From Shewanella sp. 1CM18E (lineage in GTDB: Bacteria > Pseudomonadota > Gammaproteobacteria > Enterobacterales > Shewanellaceae), in assembly GCF_023161665.1 (NCBI RefSeq), contig NZ_JALNTW010000015.1, forward strand, positions 54,648 to 118,647: a DNA stretch of 64,000 nt, in the 5' to 3' direction. The first letter of the stretch is position 1. Each line of letters opens with the position of its first letter. Positions 33,921 through 42,749 of this stretch are shown piece by piece. The notes beneath the pieces were generated by a model that saw nothing but the letters and a program-made list of their open reading frames with translations, made no database searches and had not been told where the DNA came from. Position numbers and translations under genes: made by a program.

Positions 33921-35015
33921 ATGAGTTATCAGATTGCAGTACTGGCTGGAGATGGTATTGGGCCGGAAGTGATGGCTGAAGCGCGCAAAGTGCTTAAAGC
34001 AACCGAAGAGCGATTCGCATTGTCGATTGAGTATAGCGAATATGACGTGGGTGGCGCGGCGATTGATAATCATGGCTGCCCGTTACCAGAAGTAACACTG
34101 AAAGGTTGTGAAGCATCAGACGCGATTTTGTTTGGTTCTGTAGGTGGGCCCAAATGGGAGCATTTAGCGCCAAACGATCAGCCTGAGCGCGGTGCACTAC
34201 TGCCGCTTAGAGGTCATTTCGAGCTGTTCTGTAATATGCGTCCGGCAAAATTACATGCTGGACTTGAGCATATGTCGCCACTGCGCAGCGATATCTCATC
34301 TCGCGGTTTTGATGTGCTTTGTGTGCGTGAGCTAACCAGTGGTATTTACTTTGGTAAGCCAAAGGGTCGTCAAGGTGAGGGCGAAAATGAAGAAGCTTTC
34401 GATACCATGCGCTATAGCCGTAAAGAGATCCGCCGTATTGCCAAAATAGCTTTTGAAACCGCGCAAGGTCGTCGTAAAAAGGTTACCTCAGTTGATAAAG
34501 CAAATGTATTAGCTTGTTCTGTGCTTTGGCGTGAAGTGGTTGAAGACGTCGCCAAAGACTTCCCTGATGTTGAGCTTGAACATATCTATATCGATAACGC
34601 TACTATGCAGTTGCTACGCCGCCCTGATGAATTTGACGTCATGCTGTGCTCTAACTTATTTGGTGACATTATTTCAGATGAAATTGCCATGCTAACGGGC
34701 TCAATGGGTTTATTGTCTTCGATTAGTATGAATAGCTCAGGCTTTGGTTTATACGAGCCTGCAGGCGGCAGTGCGCCAGATATTGCTGGCCAAGGTATTG
34801 CTAACCCAGTGGCGCAAATCTTGTCGGCAGCACTTTTATTACGCCATAGCCTAAAGCAGGAAGAAGCGGCAACTGCCATTGAGGCGGCTGTGGGTAAAGC
34901 TTTGAGTGATGGTTACCTAACTGGCGAATTACTTGCGAGTGAGCAGCGCCATAACGCTAAATCAACCAGTGAAATGGGTGATTACATTGCGCAACTAATC
35001 CGCGAGGGGGCTTAA
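33921..35015 (+). CDS. leuB: 3-isopropylmalate dehydrogenase
   Basis: 364 residues, NAD-dependent oxidative decarboxylase. Seen: VLAGDGIGPEVMAEARKVL, FGSVGGPKWEHL, the isopropylmalate-binding RELTSGIYFGKPKG, VDKANVL and the metal-binding NLFGDIISDEIAMLTGS. GGAG lies upstream. It is 4 bp before leuC. Confidence 0.98.
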   Translation: MSYQIAVLAGDGIGPEVMAEARKVLKATEERFALSIEYSEYDVGGAAIDNHGCPLPEVTLKGCEASDAILFGSVGGPKWEHLAPNDQPERGALLPLRGHFELFCNMRPAKLHAGLEHMSPLRSDISSRGFDVLCVRELTSGIYFGKPKGRQGEGENEEAFDTMRYSRKEIRRIAKIAFETAQGRRKKVTSVDKANVLACSVLWREVVEDVAKDFPDVELEHIYIDNATMQLLRRPDEFDVMLCSNLFGDIISDEIAMLTGSMGLLSSISMNSSGFGLYEPAGGSAPDIAGQGIANPVAQILSAALLLRHSLKQEEAATAIEAAVGKALSDGYLTGELLASEQRHNAKSTSEMGDYIAQLIREGA

Positions 35016-35018
35016 GTC

Positions 35019-36419
35019 ATGGCTAAGACATTGTATGAAAAAGTCTGGGACAGCCATGTAGTAGTGGCACCAGAAGGCGAAGCACCAATCATTTATGTAG
35101 ACAGACATTTAGTGCATGAGGTGACTTCACCGCAAGCTTTTAGTGGTTTAGAAGTTGCTGGGCGCAGATTGCGCGCGGCAGGAAAGACCTTTGCCACCAT
35201 GGACCATAATACTTCAACTACCAGTGCGAGCTTAGAGGCACTTAGCCCTATGGCACGCACTCAGGTAGAAACCCTTGAGCGTAACTGTAAAGAGTTTGGT
35301 GTGCGACTTTATGATATTCATCATAAAAACCAAGGGATTGTACACGTTATGGGCCCAGAGCTTGGTATCACTTTACCGGGCACGGTTATTGTTTGTGGTG
35401 ACTCACACACTGCGACACATGGTGCATTTGGCGCTTTAGCGTTTGGTATTGGCACTTCTGAGGTTGAGCATGTCATGGCGACGCAGACTTTGCGTCAGTT
35501 AAAAGCTAAAACCATGAAAATTGAGGTACGTGGTCATGTCGCTAGCGGAATAACGGCTAAAGATATTGTGCTAGCCATTATCGGTAAGATTGGTATGGAT
35601 GGCGGCACTGGTTATGTTGTTGAGTTTTGTGGCGAGGCGATTGAGGCGCTGACGATGGAAGGCCGTATGACAGTCTGTAATATGGCTATCGAAATGGGCG
35701 CAAAAGCGGGCATGATTGCCCCAGACTCTACCACAGCTGCATATTTAAAAGGCCGCGAGTTTGCGCCCAAAGGTGCCAACTGGGAGCAAGCGTTAGCTGC
35801 TTGGCAGGAGCTTAAAACAGATGCTGATGCTGTATTTGATGCATCTGTGGTGTTGGATGCTAAAGATATTGCACCGCAACTAACATGGGGAACTAATCCC
35901 GGCCAAGTGGTTGCGATTGACCAATTGGTGCCTAATCCCGCTGATGAAACTAACTCTACAGTTAAAACCAGTATTGAAAGTGCGCTGCAATATGTTGACC
36001 TTACAGCTGGCACCTTGATGACTGACGTTAGCATTAATAAGGTGTTTATTGGTTCTTGTACTAATTCACGTATTGAAGATCTGCGCGCTGCAGCGGTACA
36101 CGCGAAAGGGCGTAAAGTTGCTGCTGGCGTTAAGGCGATTGTAGTACCGGGCTCTGGCTTAGTTAAAGAGCAAGCAGAAGCTGAAGGGTTAGATAAAATC
36201 TTTTTGGAGGCGGGTTTTGAGTGGCGCTTACCCGGCTGCTCAATGTGTTTAGCGATGAATGATGACAAGCTAGAAGCTGGCGATCGTTGTGCATCGACAA
36301 GTAACCGTAACTTTGAAGGTCGACAAGGACGCGGTAGTCGCACTCACTTAGTCAGTCCTGCTATGGCGGCTGCCGCTGCGGTTGCTGGCCACTTTGTTGA
36401 TATTCGTAAGCCTTATTAG
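35019..36419 (+). CDS. leuC: 3-isopropylmalate dehydratase, large subunit
   Basis: 466 residues, aconitase family, isomerises 2- to 3-isopropylmalate with LeuD. The 4Fe-4S cysteines are visible in FIGSCTNSRIEDL and LPGCSMCLAMN; VCGDSHTATHGAFGALAFGIG and RNFEGRQGRGSRTHLVSP are family segments. It sits in leuABCD, 10 bp before leuD. Confidence 0.98.
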   Translation: MAKTLYEKVWDSHVVVAPEGEAPIIYVDRHLVHEVTSPQAFSGLEVAGRRLRAAGKTFATMDHNTSTTSASLEALSPMARTQVETLERNCKEFGVRLYDIHHKNQGIVHVMGPELGITLPGTVIVCGDSHTATHGAFGALAFGIGTSEVEHVMATQTLRQLKAKTMKIEVRGHVASGITAKDIVLAIIGKIGMDGGTGYVVEFCGEAIEALTMEGRMTVCNMAIEMGAKAGMIAPDSTTAAYLKGREFAPKGANWEQALAAWQELKTDADAVFDASVVLDAKDIAPQLTWGTNPGQVVAIDQLVPNPADETNSTVKTSIESALQYVDLTAGTLMTDVSINKVFIGSCTNSRIEDLRAAAVHAKGRKVAAGVKAIVVPGSGLVKEQAEAEGLDKIFLEAGFEWRLPGCSMCLAMNDDKLEAGDRCASTSNRNFEGRQGRGSRTHLVSPAMAAAAAVAGHFVDIRKPY

Positions 36420-36429
36420 GAGTCATTAG

Positions 36430-37035
36430 ATGCAACCATTTACTAAACATACCGGGCTTGCGGTTATTTTAGATAGTGCCAATGTCGATACCGATCAAAT
36501 TATCCCTAAACAGTTTCTATCTAAAGTGACACGCGATGGTTTTGGCGTGCACCTTTTCCATGATTGGCGTTACTTAGATGATGCAGGTGAGCAGCCTAAT
36601 CCAAGCTTTAACCTGAATAAGCCACGCTATCAAGGTGCTTCGATTTTAGTGTCTCAAGAAAATTTCGGATGTGGATCTAGTCGAGAGCATGCTCCTTGGG
36701 CGCTGGCAGACTTTGGGTTTAAGGTCATCATTGCGCCAAGCTTTGCAGATATCTTTTACGGTAACTCAATTAATAATGGCTTATTACCGGTTAAGCTTGC
36801 CGATGCTGAAGTTAAACAGCTTATGTTAGAAGTTGATACTAATGAGGGAGCGGAGATTCAAGTGGATCTGGAGTCGTTAACTGTGACCTCACCTTCTGGT
36901 GCAGTGTTTAACTTTGAAATTGCTGGTTCAGCAAGGCATAACCTGTTGAATGGCCTAGATGCTATCGGGTTAACATTGTCACATGCCGATACAATTGCTA
37001 AATATGAGGCTCAAATCCCTGGGTGGAGAGCATGA
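36430..37035 (+). CDS. leuD: 3-isopropylmalate dehydratase, small subunit
   Basis: 201 residues, swivel domain partner of LeuC. Motifs: NVDTDQIIPKQFL, and QENFGCGSSREHAPWALADFG, then FADIFYGNSINNGLLPV. Last gene of the operon, followed by an intrinsic terminator. Confidence 0.98.
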   Translation: MQPFTKHTGLAVILDSANVDTDQIIPKQFLSKVTRDGFGVHLFHDWRYLDDAGEQPNPSFNLNKPRYQGASILVSQENFGCGSSREHAPWALADFGFKVIIAPSFADIFYGNSINNGLLPVKLADAEVKQLMLEVDTNEGAEIQVDLESLTVTSPSGAVFNFEIAGSARHNLLNGLDAIGLTLSHADTIAKYEAQIPGWRA

Positions 37036-37097
37036 TTTAGGCTTAATTAGGTCTAAAATATAGCGTACACCTGTACCAATGCAGGGTTTTTGATAAG

Positions 37098-37126
37098 CCG
37101 CTTAGAATTTCTCTAAGCGGTTTTTT
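37098..37126 (+). terminator. leuABCD terminator
   Basis: CCGCTTAGA / TCTAAGCGG stem with a 5-nt loop and six T. Confidence 0.9.
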
Positions 37127-37458
37127 GTTTTTATGGTGTTTTTGAGGTTGTTAACTTGCTGTATTTTATGGGTTTTAATTTGTTGCCCTGTAAGGGGGAA
37201 CAGTCTTGTTAAAATGGCTAGTGATTAATGCTGTAATTAATCAAATTAAAAGAGGTACAAGTGTTTTTTGCTTTTAGTTGGTGTAAGTTTTTGTATTTAA
37301 GTTGCTTTTCCTGTTTGCTCTTGTGTTTTCTTAATGGTTTCAGCGACGAAAGCTTTGAGTTTGTACCTCGTATTTCTGTAGGTAAATGTGATCTCGTCCT
37401 GTTTTGAGCTGCTTTTAATTAATTTGACTAGTGTTTTATGCTGTTTTTAATAAAGTAC

Positions 37459-37486
37459 TTGAAAAGATATTCTGCAATTGTAAAAT
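37459..37486 (+). promoter_or_regulatory. fadL promoter
   Basis: TTGAAA (37459-37464), 16-bp spacer, TAAAAT (37481-37486): five of six matches at each hexamer, about 60 bp before the fadL start. Confidence 0.55.
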
Positions 37487-37546
37487 CGCCGCCATTAAAA
37501 ACTGGAGTTATTACTCTACTCCTCGTTAACATAATTGAGATTACAG

Positions 37547-38857
37547 ATGAATAAGCGTTTAATTACTCTTGCTGTGAGTACAGCAATGTTGGGAGCTGCT
37601 ACACAAGTTCAAGCAGCAGGTTTTCAATTAGCTGAATACTCGGCAACGGGTTTAGGCCGTGCCTACGCTGGTGAAGCGGCTATTGCCGATAATGCAGCGG
37701 TGCAGTTCCGTAATCCAGCTATGCTAACTTATCTTCAAGGCACTCAGATGACCACCGGTGGTATTCTTGTTATGCCAAACATCGATGTAGAAGGTGAACG
37801 TACTATCGTCATTCCTACTGAGGATGGCTCACTTTTCCCGATTCCTGGCTCAACGACTCCTACGGAAGCAAATGATATTGCTGGTATTGCATTCGTACCT
37901 AATTTTTATGTTTCGCACCAAATTAATGACCAAGTGTTTTTGGGTTTAGCGCTAGGAACGAATTTCGGTATGGCCACTGAGCTAGACGATAGCTTCCTTG
38001 GAACTCAGTTTGGTAATGAAGCTGCGATTACGACAATGGAAATTAACCCTAATATTGCCTACCGCATTAATGATGCGTTCAGTATTGGTGCCGGTGTGCG
38101 TTTCGTTTTAGGAGAAGGTAGTTTTGGTGCAACTAGTGCCGAGGGGAGTTTAATTCAAGTACCAGCAGGTACAACTCTTAAGTACATGGAAGGTGATGAT
38201 ACTGCATGGGGTTGGCAGTTAGGCGGTGCTTGGCAGATCAATGCTGATAACCGTATTGGTGTGAACTATCGCTCTGAAGTTGATTTAGATCTACAAGGTG
38301 AAGCTAATGGTTTAGGTTTTGACGATACTAACCCGAATAAGGTTTATGATGGTTCTATGGCATTGGCATTACCTGCAACAGCTGAAATCGCCTCATTCCA
38401 CCAATTAAATGATCAATGGGCTATTCACACTAGCTTTAATTGGACAGATTGGAGTTCATTTGAAAAGCTAGAAGCAATGATCCCAGAGATCTCTGCTAAC
38501 CCAATCTTAGTTAAGCAAGAAAACTGGAAAGACAACTACCGTTTAGCAGTCGGTACCACTTACCAATTAAATGAGAAGTCTACACTGCGCGCTGGTATTG
38601 CCTATGATACTGCCGCAGTTGATGATGAATACCGTACAGCCACTATTCCTGAAGTCGATCGTCTGTGGTTGAGCGCTGGCTATGGTTATCAGTTTACTGA
38701 AAACTTTGATATGGATTTCGGTGTGACTTACATTTTTGCTGATGAATCGCCTTTACATGAAGATGAGATGCCGTCAGCAGCATTGGGCGGTACTTTTGAA
38801 GGCCAAGTAAGCGGTAACATCATCCTAGTGGGTGTGCAAGCGACGTACCGTTTCTAA
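37547..38857 (+). CDS. fadL: FadL-family outer-membrane long-chain fatty acid transporter
   Basis: 436 residues from ATG 37547 (MNKRLITLAVST); an upstream in-frame TTG adds four unlikely residues. The signal peptide ends VQA-AGF, after which the N-terminus AGFQLAEYSATGLGRAYAGEAA forms the FadL hatch with its NPA-type motif (FRNPAMLTYL). The rest is a 14-strand beta barrel ending in aromatic VQATYRF. It imports long-chain fatty acids or other hydrophobic compounds. A GC-rich terminator follows. Confidence 0.93.
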   Translation: MNKRLITLAVSTAMLGAATQVQAAGFQLAEYSATGLGRAYAGEAAIADNAAVQFRNPAMLTYLQGTQMTTGGILVMPNIDVEGERTIVIPTEDGSLFPIPGSTTPTEANDIAGIAFVPNFYVSHQINDQVFLGLALGTNFGMATELDDSFLGTQFGNEAAITTMEINPNIAYRINDAFSIGAGVRFVLGEGSFGATSAEGSLIQVPAGTTLKYMEGDDTAWGWQLGGAWQINADNRIGVNYRSEVDLDLQGEANGLGFDDTNPNKVYDGSMALALPATAEIASFHQLNDQWAIHTSFNWTDWSSFEKLEAMIPEISANPILVKQENWKDNYRLAVGTTYQLNEKSTLRAGIAYDTAAVDDEYRTATIPEVDRLWLSAGYGYQFTENFDMDFGVTYIFADESPLHEDEMPSAALGGTFEGQVSGNIILVGVQATYRF

Positions 38858-38900
38858 TCTGTCTGTGCTACTGGGTAGTTAAATACCCGATTGATTTTAA

Positions 38901-38924
38901 AGCCTCGCATTGCGGGGCTTTTTT
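38901..38924 (+). terminator. fadL terminator
   Basis: AGCCTCGC / GCGGGGCT stem (one G-U pair) with a 3-nt loop and six T, ending at the first base of the minisatellite. Confidence 0.88.
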
Positions 38925-39208
38925 GTACAGGAAGTACTTATCCTCGAATGCCATGGATGGCATAGGAGAGGATTTGTACAGGAAGTACTTATCCTCGAAT
39001 GCCATGGATGGCATAGGAGAGGATTTGTACAGGAAGTACTTATCTATAAATCTTCGAATGCTATGGATGGCATAGGAGAGGGTTTGTACAGGAAGTCACT
39101 CTCTATTTATGAATCCTCGAATGCCAAGGATGGCAGTAGGAAAGGATTTGTACAGGAAGTATCTATCTATGAATCCTCGAATGCCATGGATGGCATAGGA
39201 GAGGATTT
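38925..39208. repeat. Palindromic minisatellite, five units of 51-64 bp
   Basis: Units begin GTACAGGAAGT at 38925, 38976, 39027, 39086 and 39150 (lengths 51, 51, 59, 64 and about 59). The first two are identical. Each contains nested inverted repeats: ATCCTC ... GAGGAT outside and ATGCCAT-GG-ATGGCAT inside, so each unit could fold into a long hairpin. The open frame across the array changes phase relative to the repeat between units, so the array is non-coding. It looks like local amplification of a dispersed Alteromonadales-type repeat. Confidence 0.88.
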
Positions 39209-39343
39209 GTTGCTGTTAATAATTAGGTGATTACGATTAGTCTGTTTTCATGGTAAAAAAGGTAACGCTAGCCACAATGTGTGTTGGCTTGAGCGTGTAG
39301 AATATTAATGGTTGTAAATAGCAGAATATAAAAGAGGTTCACC

Positions 39344-39895
39344 ATGAAACCCCAAATTTGGTTATTTGCGCTTAGCGCAGCGTGTTTTAGCTTTACAACA
39401 TTGGCAAACAGCAGTGCTGAGTCTGCAGTGGCGACTAAGCCTGTGGCAGCCAATGAGCCTGAACCTGTAAAGGTGGTGAGGCAGTTTATTCAAGCTTTTA
39501 ATAATCATAGTGTTGAGCAGTTACTTAAGCACACAACGCCAAACATACATTGGTCTAATGTCTCTACGATGAAGATGGATATTCAAACCTCCAGTCAAAA
39601 TGAGCTAGGTGCGGCAATGACTGATTACTTTGCTAGCCTTAATAATGCTAAAGCGACATTAAGACGCGTTACGGTTACTGGGAATTACGTTAGCACTGTA
39701 GAAGAAGTGCAATGGAGCCATGAGGGTGAGCAAAGCAGCCAGTGTAGCCTAGGCGTTTATCAGCTAAATGGCGATAAGATTAATGCGGTATGGTATTACC
39801 CAGCTCACGCCTGTGGTGAGCAAGTATGGCAAGATGTTGCTAAGCCAGAGATTGTTCAGCCAGAAATCGGCCTGCTAAAAGAAACGCGCCAATAA
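39344..39895 (+). CDS. Exported NTF2/SnoaL-like protein, function unknown
   Basis: 183 residues. Signal peptide MKPQIWLFALSAACFSFTTLA, then a linker and a ~120-residue domain resembling the SnoaL/NTF2 fold: VVRQFIQAFNNHSVEQLLKH, NIHWSNVS, MTDYFASLNNAKATLRRVTV, SLGVYQLNGDKINAVWYYPA. No catalytic residues can be assigned. It ends 11 bp before glpK with no terminator, so the two are probably co-transcribed, but a functional link is not evident. Confidence 0.7.
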   Translation: MKPQIWLFALSAACFSFTTLANSSAESAVATKPVAANEPEPVKVVRQFIQAFNNHSVEQLLKHTTPNIHWSNVSTMKMDIQTSSQNELGAAMTDYFASLNNAKATLRRVTVTGNYVSTVEEVQWSHEGEQSSQCSLGVYQLNGDKINAVWYYPAHACGEQVWQDVAKPEIVQPEIGLLKETRQ

Positions 39896-39906
39896 GGAAA
39901 ATTTCA

Positions 39907-41388
39907 GTGTCAAAGAAGTACATCATCGCATTAGATCAAGGGACAACCAGTTCACGCGCAATCGTATTTGATCAAAATACCAATATGGTAGCGAGCTCTC
40001 AGCGCGAATTTAGTCAGATGTATCCAAAACCAGGTTGGGTTGAGCATGATGCGATGGAGATCTGGGCGTCTCAAAGTTCAACGCTAATCGAGGTGCTTGC
40101 CCGTGCTGATATTCATAGTGAAGATGTAGCGGCAATCGGGATCACTAACCAACGTGAAACAACGGTCATTTGGGATAAAGTCACTGGCAAGCCGGTTTAC
40201 AACGCGATTGTTTGGCAGTGCCGCCGTAGCACGGATATTTGTGAACAGCTAAAAGCACAAGGCCTTGAAGACTATGTAAAGCAAGCTACGGGATTATTAC
40301 TCGACCCATACTTCTCTGGCACTAAAATTAAATGGGTTTTAGACAATGTTGAAGGGGTAAGGGAGCGAGCTGAAAAAGGTGAGCTGCTATTTGGCACTAT
40401 TGATACTTGGCTAGTCTGGAAGCTCACTGAAGGTAAGGTGCATGTTACAGATCCTACTAATGCTTCTCGTACCTTGTTGTTTAATATCCACAGCCAGAAA
40501 TGGGATGAAACATTACTTAAAGCATTAAATATCCCTGCATCACTGCTGCCAGAAGTTAAACCATCATCTGCTGTATATGGCCATACACGAATAGCCGGGG
40601 AAGGGAGCAATATTGCGATTGCTGGTATGGCGGGTGATCAACAAGCTGCGCTGTTTGGCCAACTGTGTATTGAACCGGGAATGGCGAAGAACACCTATGG
40701 TACAGGGTGTTTTTTATTGATGAATACGGGCTTAGAGGCGGTGCAATCAAAGCATGGCTTATTAACAACCATTGCCATTGGCGCCAATGGTGAAGTCAAC
40801 TATGCACTTGAAGGCTCGGTGTTTATGGGCGGTGCGACCGTGCAGTGGCTTAGGGACGAATTGGGGCTGATTCGCGATGCGCAAGATACTGAGTATTTTG
40901 CCTCCAAAGTAGCCGACACCAATGGAGTATATTTAATCCCAGCATTTGTTGGCTTAGGCGCACCATATTGGGACCCTGATGCACGCGGTGCATTAGTTGG
41001 CTTAACCCGTGGTGCTAATCGTAATCATATTATTCGTGCCGCATTAGAAGCTATTGCTTATCAAAGCCGCGATCTATTAGATGCGATGGCTAAAGACAGT
41101 GATGTAGAGCTTAAACAGATTAAAGTTGATGGTGGCGCCGTTGCCAATGACTTTTTGATGCAATTTCAAGCCGATATCACCAACGTTGAAGTACAGCGTC
41201 CAGAGCTAACAGAAACCACTGCAATGGGCGCGGCGTTTTTAGCGGGCTTAGCTGTAGGGTTTTGGCAATCAACCGATGAGTTAAAGCTTAAAGCTGGGGT
41301 AGAACGCAGTTTTATGCCGCAAATTAGTGCTGAAAAACGTGACAGCCTATACCGTGGTTGGCAGCAAGCGGTAATGCGCACTCGATAG
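39907..41388 (+). CDS. glpK: Glycerol kinase
   Basis: 493 residues, FGGY family. GTG start with AAGGA upstream. Phosphorylates glycerol to glycerol-3-phosphate. Motifs: ALDQGTTSSRAIVFDQN, WQCRRSTDIC, SGTKIKWVLDN, GTIDTWLVWKLT, YGTGCFLLMNTG and PYWDPDARGALVGLTRG. No glpF or glpD is adjacent, so glycerol uptake genes lie elsewhere. Confidence 0.97.
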   Translation: MSKKYIIALDQGTTSSRAIVFDQNTNMVASSQREFSQMYPKPGWVEHDAMEIWASQSSTLIEVLARADIHSEDVAAIGITNQRETTVIWDKVTGKPVYNAIVWQCRRSTDICEQLKAQGLEDYVKQATGLLLDPYFSGTKIKWVLDNVEGVRERAEKGELLFGTIDTWLVWKLTEGKVHVTDPTNASRTLLFNIHSQKWDETLLKALNIPASLLPEVKPSSAVYGHTRIAGEGSNIAIAGMAGDQQAALFGQLCIEPGMAKNTYGTGCFLLMNTGLEAVQSKHGLLTTIAIGANGEVNYALEGSVFMGGATVQWLRDELGLIRDAQDTEYFASKVADTNGVYLIPAFVGLGAPYWDPDARGALVGLTRGANRNHIIRAALEAIAYQSRDLLDAMAKDSDVELKQIKVDGGAVANDFLMQFQADITNVEVQRPELTETTAMGAAFLAGLAVGFWQSTDELKLKAGVERSFMPQISAEKRDSLYRGWQQAVMRTR

Positions 41389-41432
41389 TTGTAACTATGT
41401 GATAATTAGCTACTAGCAGCGCTCTTTTCCAC

Positions 41433-41768
41433 TCACACATTGATATCAATCTTAGTGTGAGTGGATTCTAATTGCTCTGACTCAGTTTTATCCTCATTTT
41501 CTTGTAAAGCTCCTGCTTGGCGTCTGTCGGTTGTCGGTCCTTTTCTTCTCTCAAGGCTGGGATCGAGTGGGTAAGCTAAATCTTGCTGTTTACGCCGATC
41601 TTCTTTATTGGCTCGTCGTTCTAAATGCTCAGGCAATTGAGGTTGTTGTGGCGCGTGATTATCGGCCGTGATTTCTGCGCTTGCTGTAAGTTGTTTTACC
41701 TTGCGTTTCGCCTTCACCTTTGCAATTACCGGTTTAGCGAGCATGGCGTATATGCTATCGAGACTCAT
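41433..41768 (-). CDS. Small charged hypothetical protein
   Basis: 111 residues, soluble and very rich in Lys, Arg, Glu and Gln; low complexity after residue 35. Seen: basic KVKAKRKVKQL, then LERRANKEDRRKQQ, LERRKGPTTDRRQAG and a polar tail. No known domain recognised; the repeated LERR/DRR pattern suggests a disordered linker-like protein. Its 3' end coincides with a CCACTCACAC/GTGTGAGTGG inverted repeat (41429-41464). Sits between convergent glpK and the mraZ region. Confidence 0.6.
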   Translation of the reverse strand: MSLDSIYAMLAKPVIAKVKAKRKVKQLTASAEITADNHAPQQPQLPEHLERRANKEDRRKQQDLAYPLDPSLERRKGPTTDRRQAGALQENEDKTESEQLESTHTKIDINV

Positions 41769-42167
41769 AGTTCAGCCCTTTTATTAAAGAGGTTACTTAT
41801 ATTATCGGCTGCTGGTGGTTAATATTTAGCCTTGCTTGAGTGTCTGCAAATAATTTGCTGCATAGTCATATGAGCTTTGGGTTAATTATGATTAATTTTT
41901 TGAGTAAGAAAATGGCTATTTGGCAGAGACAAGCTGCTAATTAAATCGCCTTTGGCTGGTATTTGCTGGCTGTAAATTGGGTGCAATATCCACATTAAAA
42001 CCCCAGAGGTGGAGTTTTGCGCCCGTTTTGTGACTGTTTTTACTGCTTTTTAGTCGAGAATTGCTTGGCAATCCCCACATAAATCCACGTTAACCTCTTT
42101 CATTAAAATTTACCCCTAATTAGCTGCTAACCCGCTTGGTTGCTGGATTTTAAATAAGCGCCTTTCC

Positions 42168-42197
42168 TTGACAAGTCTTGCATTCTATCCCTAAACT
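42168..42197 (+). promoter_or_regulatory. mra (dcw cluster) promoter
   Basis: Perfect -35 TTGACA (42168-42173), 18-bp spacer, TAAACT (42192-42197). The start of transcription would fall just before the MraZ repeats. Confidence 0.6.
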
Positions 42198-42205
42198 TAG
42201 CTGTT

Positions 42206-42230
42206 GTGGGGAAATGTGGATATTTGTGGA
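42206..42230 (+). promoter_or_regulatory. MraZ-type direct repeats
   Basis: Three direct repeats GTGGG, GTGGA, GTGGA start at 42206, 42216 and 42226, each separated by 5 bp (10-bp period). This matches the GTGG-N-type direct repeats bound by MraZ upstream of its own operon in E. coli. Confidence 0.75.
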
Positions 42231-42261
42231 TAATTTATAGAACGGCAGGGACGACAATACG

Positions 42262-42720
42262 GTGTTTTCTGGGGCAAGCGCTATTAATCTTGATACCAAA
42301 GGACGGATCGCCATACCAAAGCGATACCGTGAGCTGCTGAGCGCCTGCCATAATAGTCAACTTGTTGTTACTGTTGATATCCAATCTGCTTGTTTACTCC
42401 TGTATCCCATTCAGGAATGGCAGCAGATAGCCGCTAAACTAGCATTACTTTCCGATACACAACCTACCGAACGAGCAATAAAACGCTTATTGCTTGGTTA
42501 TGCCCATGAATGCGAATTAGATGGCAATGGCCGTATGCTGTTGCCACCGCCATTACGTCAATATGCCGACTTAGACAAACGAGTCATGTTAGTTGGACAG
42601 CTCAACAAGTTTGAGTTGTGGGACGAAGCGGCATGGCAACAACAGATTGAGCAGAGTCGAACAGCGATTCTTAATGAAGATTTGGCTGCTAACGAACGCT
42701 TGGCAGATTTTTCACTGTAG
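42262..42720 (+). CDS. mraZ: Transcriptional regulator MraZ
   Basis: 152 residues, GTG start. Two AbrB-like halves: FSGASAINLDTKGRIAIPKRYRELL and the second LDGNGRMLLPPPLRQYADLDK. A dodecameric DNA-binding protein that represses the dcw operon through GTGG repeats, present here 32-56 bp upstream. First gene of the division/cell-wall cluster. Confidence 0.96.
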   Translation: MFSGASAINLDTKGRIAIPKRYRELLSACHNSQLVVTVDIQSACLLLYPIQEWQQIAAKLALLSDTQPTERAIKRLLLGYAHECELDGNGRMLLPPPLRQYADLDKRVMLVGQLNKFELWDEAAWQQQIEQSRTAILNEDLAANERLADFSL

Positions 42721-42749
42721 CCAGTGATACTTAAAAATAGAAGACAACC

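Larger units (their letters stand above)
37036..37546. other. leuD-fadL intergenic region
   Basis: 511 bp without a gene. It holds the leu operon terminator, a GATTAAT-N6-ATTAATC inverted repeat (37223-37242) that could be a regulator site, and the fadL promoter. The stretch 37130-37450 is strikingly T-rich and pyrimidine-biased on the plus strand. Confidence 0.6.
41769..42261. other. Upstream region of the dcw cluster
   Basis: 493 bp, AT-rich, no gene. It contains the mra promoter and MraZ-type repeats near mraZ. A second pair of GTGG-type boxes in opposite orientation occurs at 42074-42088 (CCCAC and TCCAC, 10 bp apart). Nothing else recognisable. Confidence 0.6.

Noticed and set aside
38910..39230. 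Open frame of 106 codons with repeated GFVQEVLI segments
   Set aside because: It is produced by the non-coding minisatellite. The frame shifts relative to the repeat between units (HGWHR in some copies, SSNAMDGIG in others), and it has no ribosome binding site.
41429..41464. CCACTCACAC/GTGTGAGTGG inverted repeat as glpK terminator
   Set aside because: No T-tract on either strand and a 16-nt loop. It overlaps the coding end of the small charged protein, so it is only mentioned there.
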